The notes beneath the pieces are model-generated. The model saw only the letters and a list, made by a program, of their open reading frames with translations. It had not been told where the DNA came from and ran no database searches. Below, piece after piece: positions 35,299 to 42,266 of a stretch of DNA of 64,000 bases. Positions within the stretch are counted from its first letter, which is position 1; every line of letters starts with the position of its first letter. Location: positions 1 to 64,000 of the forward strand of contig JAFXVS010000017.1 of NCBI GenBank assembly GCA_017534815.1, written 5' to 3'. This DNA comes from Bacteroidaceae bacterium (GTDB taxonomy: Bacteria > Bacteroidota > Bacteroidia > Bacteroidales > Bacteroidaceae). A program made the translations under genes and the position numbers.

Positions 35299-36675
35299 TT
35301 ACAAGCCATGCTTTTCTATCTTGCGGTAGAGTGCCCCACGACTGATGCCCAGTTCCTTCGCCACCAGCGATAGATTACCGCAGTGCTTCTCGATGGAGGC
35401 AGCAATGGAGGCACGTTCAATTTCTTCGAGCGTAGAACCCGACGGGACAACCGTTGAGCTGCCAATGCCAGAGGCTGAACTTGGCTGGGATGCAACGCCA
35501 ACAGAGGCGGCGAAATCAGCAGCAGAGAGTTGGGTGTCGGGGTTGAGGAGGAGAGTACGTTCCACCAGATTCTTCAACTCGCGGATGTTCCCAGGGAAGG
35601 GTAAGGTCTGAAGGAACTGGATGGCGTCTTGCGATGCTGTGGCAACGGGGAGTCCATTGGTAGCACAAGTCTGATGGATGAAGTGATCCACCAAGAGAGG
35701 GATGTCTTCCTGTCGCTCACGCAGCGGCATGAGGTGCAGGTTGATGAGGTTGATGCGGTAGAAGAGGTCTTCGCGGAAGGTCTTTTCATTGACCATCTGA
35801 CGGAGGTCGGCATTGGTGGCACATACCACACGCACATCAGCCCGTCGGGTCACGCTGTCGCCCAGCACCTCGTAGGTCTGGTCTTGGAGCACACGCAGGA
35901 GTTTCACCTGACTCGCCAGTTCCAGCTCACCTATCTCATCAAGGAAGATGGTGCCGCCCTCTGCCAGTTCGAAGCGTCCTGTGCGGTCGTTCTTGGCATC
36001 GGTGAACGAGCCCTTCTTGTGTCCAAACATCTCGCTCTCGAACAGAGACGTGGAGATGCCACCAAGGTTCACCTTCACAAATGGTTTTCCTGCCCGTCGG
36101 CTCTGTTCGTGGATGAACTGGGCAATAAGTTCCTTACCCGTACCCGACTCACCTGTAATTAGCACAGGCGCATTGGTTTGTGCCACACGTTGGGCTGTAG
36201 CAAGGACGGAAAGCAGGGAGGGAGAACTACCTATGATGGTAGAGGAACTTGAGGATACTTGATGTTCTGACATCGCTCTTGCCCCATGCTCCTCGCCCCT
36301 TGCCCCTAACAAGGTCAACGCTGTCTCGATACGATCCATCAAGACACCATTGTCCCAGGGTTTGGTGATGAAGTCGAATGCTCCATTCCGCATTCCCTGC
36401 ACAGCGAGGTCGATGGTGCCCCAGGCAGTCATGAGGATGACGGGAATGTCGGGTCGAAACACCTTCACCTGTTTCAGCAGCGTAAGTCCTTCTTCGCCAT
36501 CTGTGGCAAGGGTATAGTTCATGTCCATGAGCACCAACTCCAGTTCGGGATGGTTGCGCACCACCTTCATTGCTTCTGCAGGATTCTCAGCACGCATCAC
36601 CTCGTAGTTGTTACGTTCCAGCAACAGGGTCAGCGCCACACGGATGGCTCTATCATCGTCAACAATCAGAATCAT
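35299..36675 (-). CDS. NtrC-type sigma-54-dependent response regulator
   Basis: The 458-aa protein has a receiver domain (about 1-120; phospho-acceptor Asp51 in LVLMDMNYT, conserved Lys in ITKPWDNG), an AAA+ domain (about 145-375; Walker A GESGTGKE near 175-182, Walker B GGTIFLDEIGE, sigma-54 contact loop GSFTDA near 222-227 in place of GAFTGA with Phe and Thr kept) and a C-terminal Fis-type helix-turn-helix (LVAKELGISRGALYRKIEKH). A Ser/Gly-rich linker precedes the HTH. It likely activates the two -24/-12 promoters at 30.3 and 39.5 kb. It has its own TATCTTTG promoter. Confidence 0.95.
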   Translation of the reverse strand: MILIVDDDRAIRVALTLLLERNNYEVMRAENPAEAMKVVRNHPELELVLMDMNYTLATDGEEGLTLLKQVKVFRPDIPVILMTAWGTIDLAVQGMRNGAFDFITKPWDNGVLMDRIETALTLLGARGEEHGARAMSEHQVSSSSSTIIGSSPSLLSVLATAQRVAQTNAPVLITGESGTGKELIAQFIHEQSRRAGKPFVKVNLGGISTSLFESEMFGHKKGSFTDAKNDRTGRFELAEGGTIFLDEIGELELASQVKLLRVLQDQTYEVLGDSVTRRADVRVVCATNADLRQMVNEKTFREDLFYRINLINLHLMPLRERQEDIPLLVDHFIHQTCATNGLPVATASQDAIQFLQTLPFPGNIRELKNLVERTLLLNPDTQLSAADFAASVGVASQPSSASGIGSSTVVPSGSTLEEIERASIAASIEKHCGNLSLVAKELGISRGALYRKIEKHGL

Positions 36676-36692
36676 ATCGTTGTAATTTTTTG

Positions 36693-36700
36693 CAAAGATA
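36693..36700 (-). promoter_or_regulatory. -7 promoter box of the two-component genes
   Basis: The minus strand reads TATCTTTG, an exact TAnnTTTG match 18 nt upstream of the regulator ATG. It gives the regulator and kinase genes a housekeeping promoter separate from the sigma-54 promoter of tolC and the adaptor gene. Confidence 0.65.
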
Positions 36701-36708
36701 GGAAAAAG

Positions 36709-36736
36709 TTTAGAGTTTAGAGTTTAGCGTTTAGAG
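36709..36736. repeat. TTTAGAG heptamer repeat
   Basis: Four tandem 7-bp units: TTTAGAG, TTTAGAG, TTTAGCG, TTTAGAG, between the adaptor and regulator genes. Confidence 0.8.
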
Positions 36737-36741
36737 ATTTT

Positions 36742-38013
36742 TCACTCATTAATGCGAATCTTCTCTTTTCCTTTGAATTTCTGCATATCACTCACGACTA
36801 CGCTGTCTCCCTCTTCCAATCCGCTGATGACTTCCACATAGTCGTAGTTGCATTCGCCCAAACGGATGGTACGGGGCACGAGAGTCTGGGCATCTTTGTA
36901 TATGAATAAGGTATAGTCGCCTGCCCCTGTGTAGTAGGAGCCGTTGCGGATGCGCAGGATGTCTTCCTTGATGCTGGTGATGACGAAGACCTCGACCTTC
37001 AAGCCCGAACGCAACTTCTTGTGACTGGGGTCATCCATCGTGACAGTGAAGGTGATGATACCATTCTGGCTGAGGGGTGTGACGGTGCTGATGGTGCCGA
37101 AGAGACGTTCCTTGCCAACCTTGACGAGCACACGTCCACCTGCCACCACACGGTCGGAGTAGGTATCGGCAATCTCGCAATCGACCTTGAAGTGAGTGAG
37201 GTCGCTGATCACAGCCACTTTGGAGCCCGACCCGACGATGCTGCCGATTTCGGAACTGATGTAGGTGAGGGTTGCCTTGCGTGGCGAACGGATATTGGCA
37301 CCATCGAGGGTACGGCGGGTCTCAGAAAGTCCCTTCTCGAAAATGCCGTTCTGGAGCTGCTGCATCCGCAGGTCAGCCTGACGCATACGCACTTCGTTCT
37401 CATACTGCTGCTTGAGTTGGTGAAGCTGCAATTGAGCCGTGCGCAAGGTCGTTTCGGCTTGGCGCACACGGTCTTTGGTGCCTGAGCCAAGACTGTCAAG
37501 GTATTGCTCATTGCGGAGCTGTGCCTCCAATTGTCCCAGCTTCATCTCCTCCACTTCTATCTGCATACGTCGGTCACTCAGTTGGGTGGCGATGCTGGTA
37601 GAAAGTTGCACTTGTTGCTGATGACGAATTTCCCGTTCATCGAGGGCTTTGGAATAGTCGGTCTGTGCTGACTGGAGGTCGAGCCGCAAGAGAGGCGTAC
37701 CCACATCGACGGTATCGCCGCTATGGGCATAGACTTCAAGGATTTGTGCGCTGATGGGGGAGATGATGACTTCCTCGAAGGCAGGAACAACCTTGCCTGT
37801 AGCGGTCACACTCACATCAATCGTGCCCCTATCCACCTGCGAAGTGATCAAGCTCTTCTTATCGACTGAGGCCATCATCAGTACGCCCAGCCATATCGCC
37901 ACACCCAAGACTACTGCCACGATGAGGGCATACTTACCTATTCTCACCATTCTTCTTTTGCGTTGCACGCTGACAGGAATGGCTCTGTCCATCGTCTGAT
38001 TGTCTGTTTTCAT
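36742..38013 (-). CDS. HlyD/MacA-type periplasmic adaptor protein
   Basis: The 423-aa protein has a cytoplasmic basic N-terminus (QRKRRMVRIGK), one membrane helix (about 27-49), a lipoyl-like domain (VTATGKVVPAFEEVIISPIS then LLRLDLQSAQ), a long coiled-coil hairpin (about 115-215, rich in Gln/Arg/Glu), and a beta-barrel region (FKVDCEIADTYSDRVVAGGR and RIRNGSYYTGAGDYTLFIY). Adaptors of this class bridge MacB-like permeases to TolC. Its start overlaps the tolC stop by 4 nt. It should link the permeases at 16.6-30.3 kb to the outer-membrane channel. Confidence 0.92.
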   Translation of the reverse strand: MKTDNQTMDRAIPVSVQRKRRMVRIGKYALIVAVVLGVAIWLGVLMMASVDKKSLITSQVDRGTIDVSVTATGKVVPAFEEVIISPISAQILEVYAHSGDTVDVGTPLLRLDLQSAQTDYSKALDEREIRHQQQVQLSTSIATQLSDRRMQIEVEEMKLGQLEAQLRNEQYLDSLGSGTKDRVRQAETTLRTAQLQLHQLKQQYENEVRMRQADLRMQQLQNGIFEKGLSETRRTLDGANIRSPRKATLTYISSEIGSIVGSGSKVAVISDLTHFKVDCEIADTYSDRVVAGGRVLVKVGKERLFGTISTVTPLSQNGIITFTVTMDDPSHKKLRSGLKVEVFVITSIKEDILRIRNGSYYTGAGDYTLFIYKDAQTLVPRTIRLGECNYDYVEVISGLEEGDSVVVSDMQKFKGKEKIRINE

Positions 38014-39494
38014 CTTACAATTTTGTCAAAGTCCACGTTGATGTTTTCTTTCTTCTCAAAGTCCCAGAGGGTGATGGAACGGAGTTGGTAATAGTAATAC
38101 CAATAGTTGAAGAGCTGGGCAAGCCGATTCTGGCGTGCCTCGTCTTTGGCTGTCTGTGCATCAGAGAGTTCGAGGGTGGAGATGCTGCCTATCTTGAAAG
38201 TCTCCACATTGGTGTGGTAGCGCCGTTGGGCAATGGTGTCGGCTTCCTCAGCAATGCGGAGCTGCTGGCGCTGGTGGTTGAACTGCTCGGTCAGCACGAA
38301 GAGGTTCTGGTTAAACTCCTGCGACTGCTGCCGCACTTGGTTGCGCACAATCTCACGGTTACTCTCTGCCACTTTCACTTGTCCTCGACGTTTGCCCCAG
38401 TCGAGTAAGGGTAACGATACACCCACCTGCACCACTTCCTTGCTCAGCAGGTCACGATAGGCTTCATTCATCCGTGAGGCGGTGCCTGTATAACCCACTT
38501 GTGCATAGAGGGTGACGCTCCGCTGATTCCCCTTGGCGTAGGCCACTGAGTAGTCGGCTTCGAGTTGGCGGCGACGCATCGTCGTGGCAAAGGCGTTGTT
38601 CTCCAAAGCGTGGTTGAGCACATCTTGATAGACCAGCGTCACTTCGGGTATCTCTTCGGGTACGATGGGCAGGATGTCTTCCTCCACATCAAGAAAGGCT
38701 TTCAGTTCAAACATTCTTGCCTTACGACTGCTCTCTGTAGAGGTCAGAGCCGATTGGGCGTTCAGCATATTGAGTCGCATCTGCAAAACATCGTTCTGAC
38801 TGATCGTACCCATCTCACGCTTCGCCTTCGCCACCTCATAAAGTTTCTCTGCATTCTGTAGGTTCTGCTCAGCGATATATACATTCTCATTCGCCAACAG
38901 GAGGTTGAAGAACAGGCTGATGGCACGCATCGCCACCTGCTCTGTCTCTGCAAGAAACGACGCCTTGGCCTCCCGATAGCGAAGCGGTTCGATGCGCCGG
39001 TTCCACTTCACGCTGTTCACGCCAAAGAGGGGTTGACTCAACGTCAGCGCAATGGGCATACTCATGAACTGGTTCTTGCCTCCACTCGTGTCACCACTCA
39101 TCTGCCGTAACCAATCCAATGAGGACTCCAACGACAACGTGCCACCCGTCGGCCAGATCTTCTGACTCACATAAAGCGACCCATCCACTTCCATAAAGTC
39201 GTTACGTACATACGAATGTGTACCATCCTCTCGCTGATAGGTGCTGTACCGCTTGTTGTAGGTCGGCACATTGGCTGACAACGACACCTCTGGCAACAAA
39301 TCCGCCTTGTAGCTTCGCCACTCCCAATAGGCTGACTTCAACTCACCCAGTGCCACCGCTGCATCCACACTCTGCCGACGTGCCATCACGATGCAATCTT
39401 CCAACGTCAGTCGGAGCGTATCTACCTCTGCATGTCCCACCATCGGAAAGAGGCACATCACGATCCAAATCCATTTTCTCTTTTTCATTTCCAT
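38010..39494 (-). CDS. TolC-family outer-membrane efflux protein
   Basis: The 494-aa protein has a signal peptide (KKRKWIWIVMCLFPMVGHA) and two repeats of the outer-membrane efflux fold: LRLTLEDCIVMARRQSVDAA at the start and a second helical set from about residue 285. The repeats are rich in Gln/Arg/Ala coiled-coil heptads (EQVAMRAISLFFNLLLANEN, AEQNLQNAEKLYEVAKAKRE). TolC trimers form the outer-membrane exit duct. It is the first gene of the cluster, read from a sigma-54 promoter 29 nt upstream. An inner Met (MKKRKW, two codons on) is an alternative start. Confidence 0.93.
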   Translation of the reverse strand: MEMKKRKWIWIVMCLFPMVGHAEVDTLRLTLEDCIVMARRQSVDAAVALGELKSAYWEWRSYKADLLPEVSLSANVPTYNKRYSTYQREDGTHSYVRNDFMEVDGSLYVSQKIWPTGGTLSLESSLDWLRQMSGDTSGGKNQFMSMPIALTLSQPLFGVNSVKWNRRIEPLRYREAKASFLAETEQVAMRAISLFFNLLLANENVYIAEQNLQNAEKLYEVAKAKREMGTISQNDVLQMRLNMLNAQSALTSTESSRKARMFELKAFLDVEEDILPIVPEEIPEVTLVYQDVLNHALENNAFATTMRRRQLEADYSVAYAKGNQRSVTLYAQVGYTGTASRMNEAYRDLLSKEVVQVGVSLPLLDWGKRRGQVKVAESNREIVRNQVRQQSQEFNQNLFVLTEQFNHQRQQLRIAEEADTIAQRRYHTNVETFKIGSISTLELSDAQTAKDEARQNRLAQLFNYWYYYYQLRSITLWDFEKKENINVDFDKIVR

Positions 39495-39522
39495 TTTGAT
39501 TAGAATTTGCCTTCCTATTGCA

Positions 39523-39537
39523 ACAAAAAGCGTGCCA
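39523..39537 (-). promoter_or_regulatory. Sigma-54 promoter of tolC-adaptor
   Basis: The minus strand reads TGGCACGCTTTTTGT: full TGGCACG -24 element, 4-nt spacer, TTGT in place of TTGC at -12. The tolC ATG lies 29 nt downstream, giving a short leader of some 17-20 nt. Shared -12 variant and upstream dyads tie it to the box at 30312-30326. Confidence 0.82.
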
Positions 39538-39579
39538 GAATCCTATCTTCTTGATTTTCAATAAGGGCAAAAAAAAGAG

Positions 39580-39617
39580 TGTCCATTTTTGGACACTATA
39601 CTGTTCGAAAATGGACA
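39580..39617. promoter_or_regulatory. Paired enhancer-like dyads of tolC
   Basis: TGTCCA-TTTT-TGGACA (39580-39595, perfect) and TGTTCG-AAAA-TGGACA (39602-39617, left arm degenerate) are 22 bp centre to centre, 57 bp upstream of the sigma-54 box. They are likely upstream activator sites for the NtrC-type regulator. Confidence 0.7.
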
Positions 39618-39619
39618 CT

Positions 39620-39664
39620 TTATTTTTCCCTCAAAGCTTCCACTATTTTTCTTAGGAGACGCAA
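39620..39664 (-). pseudogene. Remnant 3' end of an A-type permease gene
   Basis: The minus strand reads ...RLLRKIVEALREK-stop. RKIVEALR is identical to the C-terminal tail of the pair-1 A permease (CRRKIVEALRDE-stop), and the DNA around AAGCTTCCAC matches as well. Upstream of this the frame no longer resembles a permease, so only about 13 codons survive. It lies directly beside the tolC dyads, implying that a permease gene once stood upstream of tolC. A chance match is possible given the short length. Confidence 0.5.
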
Positions 39665-39704
39665 GAAACCAACTAATACAAGTTTCGAAAACTCAACTTA
39701 TTTA

Positions 39705-39851
39705 CCTTTGTATTGTGCTCACTTAATCGTACGTTGGCTACGTCGTTATCGCTTGCGCTTTCGTAACAACATGGAGAAAGAACGTACTTTCGTTCGACAA
39801 TAAAAGTGAAAAAAAGGTTTTTCCCTTTGTATTGTGCTCACTTAATCGTAC
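39705..39851 (+). repeat. 28-bp direct repeat (two copies), duplicated promoter segment
   Basis: The same 28 bp, starting CCTTTGTATTGTGCTCAC and ending TTAATCGTAC, occur at 39705-39732 and 39824-39851, 119 bp apart. Each carries a TTTG -33 element. Only the second copy runs into a perfect -7 box (TACCTTTG); after the first the sequence is TACGTTGG. Confidence 0.85.
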
Positions 39852-39856
39852 CTTTG
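39826..39856 (+). promoter_or_regulatory. Promoter of the DUF5063 gene, near-leaderless
   Basis: TTTG at 39826-39829 and TACCTTTG at 39849-39856 with a 19-nt spacer. The ATG at 39865 is only 8 nt after the box, so the transcript would start at or a few nt before the start codon. Confidence 0.7.
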
Positions 39857-39864
39857 CACTTGAA

Positions 39865-40401
39865 ATGGAACAAGAAGGAAAATCACCGGTGTATGGTCGC
39901 GACGTGATGGAGTTTGTCACGGTTGCTGTTGAGTATTGTGCTTTCCTGGAACAGAGTGAGGGAAAGACACGCATGAGTTTTGTTGACACGCTGATGAAGC
40001 TGACGCCCCTGCTCTATCTGAAGGCGGCGCTGCTTCCTAAGTATGAGATTCTGGATAGTGACTACTTCTCTGAAGATTATGTGACGGAGGATAATTACAA
40101 TATCGTTCGCACGAACATTAGCATGGTCATGGGGGAGAAGGATGATTATCTGGATGTGTTCATGGAGGACATGAAATATAGCGAGTCCCCTATCCTGACG
40201 ACGGTGAGCGAGAATCTTGCGGACATCTATCAGGAACTGAAGAACTTTGTGATGGCTTATAAGAATGCGACTGATGAAGAGCTGGCGATGAATGCGGTGG
40301 CAGAGGTGAAGGAGGAGTTTCAGTACAGTTGGGGACAGAAGCTGGTGAATGTGCAGCGAGCCTTGCACGAGGTGCGGTATGCTGAAGAGGATGACTATTA
40401 A
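39865..40401 (+). CDS. DUF5063 family protein
   Basis: The 178-aa acidic protein (MEQEGKSPVYGRDVMEFVTV, ending EVRYAEEDDY) is helix-rich and has no signal peptide or membrane segment, so it should be cytoplasmic. It fits the DUF5063 family, which has no known function. The open frame extends 11 codons upstream to a GTG, but that region contains the -7 box, which fixes the start at 39865. The next gene, a 3'-5' exonuclease, starts 10 nt after its stop, followed closely by an rRNA methyltransferase gene, which hints at RNA or DNA metabolism. Confidence 0.8.
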   Translation: MEQEGKSPVYGRDVMEFVTVAVEYCAFLEQSEGKTRMSFVDTLMKLTPLLYLKAALLPKYEILDSDYFSEDYVTEDNYNIVRTNISMVMGEKDDYLDVFMEDMKYSESPILTTVSENLADIYQELKNFVMAYKNATDEELAMNAVAEVKEEFQYSWGQKLVNVQRALHEVRYAEEDDY

Positions 40402-40411
40402 ACAGACGGGC

Positions 40412-41026
40412 ATGAAAATCATTTATAACAAATACGACAAGCAGAGGATACAGGAGCTGCCAAGGGTGCTGTTTGAGGGGAGAATCATTGTGGTTTTCAC
40501 TGAAAGGGAGGCGAACAGGGCTGTCGATTATCTCATGAAGCAGAAGCTGCTGGGTTTTGACACGGAAACGCGCCCGTCGTTCAAGAAAGGTCAGATGTTT
40601 CAGGTCGCCCTTCTTCAGGTGGCCACGCCTGACACTTGTTTCTTGTTCAGGTTGAACCGCATAGGATTACCTGATTCTATCATCCGTCTGTTGGAAGACC
40701 GAACAATCACAAAAGTGGGACTTTCCCTGCAAGATGACCTGCGGCTGCTGCATGCCAGACGTCCTTTCAAGACGGGAACTTTTGTGGAGTTGCAGAAGGA
40801 GGTGAAGGACATCGGCATCGAGGACAACAGTCTTCAGAAGATTTATGCCAACCTCTTTGGTGAGAAGATTGCCAAGAATCAGCAGCTGTCGAATTGGGAG
40901 GCAGATGTCCTGACTGAAGCGCAACAAAGATATGCAGCCACGGATGCGTGGGCATGTATTCAGATACATGAAGAGGTGTCAAGGATGAAGAGAGAGAAGG
41001 ATTTCGTGATTAACGAACAAAACTAA
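40412..41026 (+). CDS. 3'-5' exonuclease domain protein (RNase D/WRN-like)
   Basis: The 204-aa protein is a DEDD-superfamily exonuclease: ExoI LLGFDTETRPSF (Asp and Glu ligands), ExoII in the segment KVGLSLQDDLRLL (Asp), and ExoIII YAATDAWACIQIHEEV (Tyr and Asp, DEDDy type). It has no helicase or HRDC domain, so it is a stand-alone nuclease like the proteins paired with small genes in many Bacteroidota. The chosen ATG at 40412 gives MKIIYNKYDKQRIQELP; a Met codon at 40391 overlaps the upstream stop and is less likely. Substrate (structured RNA or DNA ends) is not known. Confidence 0.9.
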   Translation: MKIIYNKYDKQRIQELPRVLFEGRIIVVFTEREANRAVDYLMKQKLLGFDTETRPSFKKGQMFQVALLQVATPDTCFLFRLNRIGLPDSIIRLLEDRTITKVGLSLQDDLRLLHARRPFKTGTFVELQKEVKDIGIEDNSLQKIYANLFGEKIAKNQQLSNWEADVLTEAQQRYAATDAWACIQIHEEVSRMKREKDFVINEQN

Positions 41027-41037
41027 ACATACAGTCA

Positions 41038-42213
41038 ATGAAAAGCATTTTCCTGAAACGAGGCAAAGAGGAGTCGCTGAGACGTTTCCACCCGTGGATT
41101 TTCTCTGGCGCCATTCACCACATGAGCGAGGAACCTGAGGAGGGTGAGAAAGTGATGGTGTTCACCAGCGAGAACGAGTATATCGCCACTGGCCACTTCC
41201 AGATTGGCAGCATCATGGTGAGGGTGCTGACCTTCGACCATGAGGAGATTGACCAGCATTTCTACGAGCAGAAACTCGCCATCGCCAAGGATGTACGCCA
41301 AAGCATCGGCGTGATGGGCAATGACAACAACACCTACCGTCTGGTGCATGGTGAGGGCGACAACCTGCCCGGACTCGTCATCGACATCTATGGCAACACG
41401 GCTGTGATGCAGGCACATTCTGTGGGTATGCATCTGGAACGTCACATCATTGCCAAAGCCTTGAAGAACGTGATGGGCGAGGGTCTCCAGAACATCTTCT
41501 ACAAGTCGGAGACCACCCTACCCTACAAGGCTGAACTCGGTCAGGAGAACGGTTTCCTCTTGGGAGGCGACACTGACGATGTGGCTATGGAGAACGGGCT
41601 GAAGTTCCACGTCGATTGGCTCAAGGGACAGAAGACGGGCTTTTTCGTTGACCAACGTGACAACCGCAGCCTTTTGGAACGATATGCCAAGGGACGCAAA
41701 GTGCTCAACATGTTCTGCTACACAGGCGGGTTCTCATTCTATGCGATGCGTGGTGGTGCAGAACTTGTCCACAGCGTCGATTCCTCGCAGAAGGCCATCG
41801 ACCTCACCAACGCCAACATCGCCCTCAATTTTCCTGACGATTCCCGTCACGAGGCTTTTGCTGAAGATGCGTTCCGATTCATGGAGAAGATGCAGACTCC
41901 CTACGACCTCATCATCCTCGACCCACCCGCCTTTGCCAAGCACAAAGATGCGCTCCACAATGCGCTCAAGGGATATACCCGACTGAACAGGAAGGCCTTT
42001 GAAAAGATACAGCCAGGCGGCATCCTCTTTACCTTCAGCTGCTCACAAGCTGTCAACAAGGATCAGTTCCGCACAGCTGTCTTCACCGCTGCTGCATCTG
42101 CCCGACGCAACGTGCGCATCCTACATCAGTTGCATCAACCTGCCGACCACCCCATCAACATCTACCATCCAGAGGGAGAATACCTGAAGGGGTTGGTGCT
42201 GTATGTGGAATAA
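41038..42213 (+). CDS. rlmI: RlmI-like 23S rRNA cytosine methyltransferase
   Basis: The 391-aa protein has an N-terminal PUA domain (IFLKRGKEESLRRFHPWIFS, residues 1-75), a middle domain, and a SAM-dependent Rossmann domain with LNMFCYTGGFSFYAMRGGA (motif I) and LIILDPPAFAK (motif IV). GFFVDQRDNR precedes motif I as in RlmI/RlmK. RlmI makes m5C1962 in 23S rRNA. The orthology is inferred from domain order and length; specificity is not proven. It starts 11 nt after the exonuclease gene and ends in a strong terminator. Confidence 0.88.
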   Translation: MKSIFLKRGKEESLRRFHPWIFSGAIHHMSEEPEEGEKVMVFTSENEYIATGHFQIGSIMVRVLTFDHEEIDQHFYEQKLAIAKDVRQSIGVMGNDNNTYRLVHGEGDNLPGLVIDIYGNTAVMQAHSVGMHLERHIIAKALKNVMGEGLQNIFYKSETTLPYKAELGQENGFLLGGDTDDVAMENGLKFHVDWLKGQKTGFFVDQRDNRSLLERYAKGRKVLNMFCYTGGFSFYAMRGGAELVHSVDSSQKAIDLTNANIALNFPDDSRHEAFAEDAFRFMEKMQTPYDLIILDPPAFAKHKDALHNALKGYTRLNRKAFEKIQPGGILFTFSCSQAVNKDQFRTAVFTAAASARRNVRILHQLHQPADHPINIYHPEGEYLKGLVLYVE

Positions 42214-42216
42214 AAA

Positions 42217-42249
42217 AATGCTGGAGCGATTCGTTCCAGCATTCTTTTT
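42217..42249 (+). terminator. Terminator after rlmI
   Basis: AATGCTGGA (from 42217) pairs with TCCAGCATT (42235-42243), followed by CTTTTT. The A-run before it and T-run after it could also serve the convergent glnN transcript. Confidence 0.85.
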
Positions 42250-42266
42250 AGGCTATCGTGTGTTCA

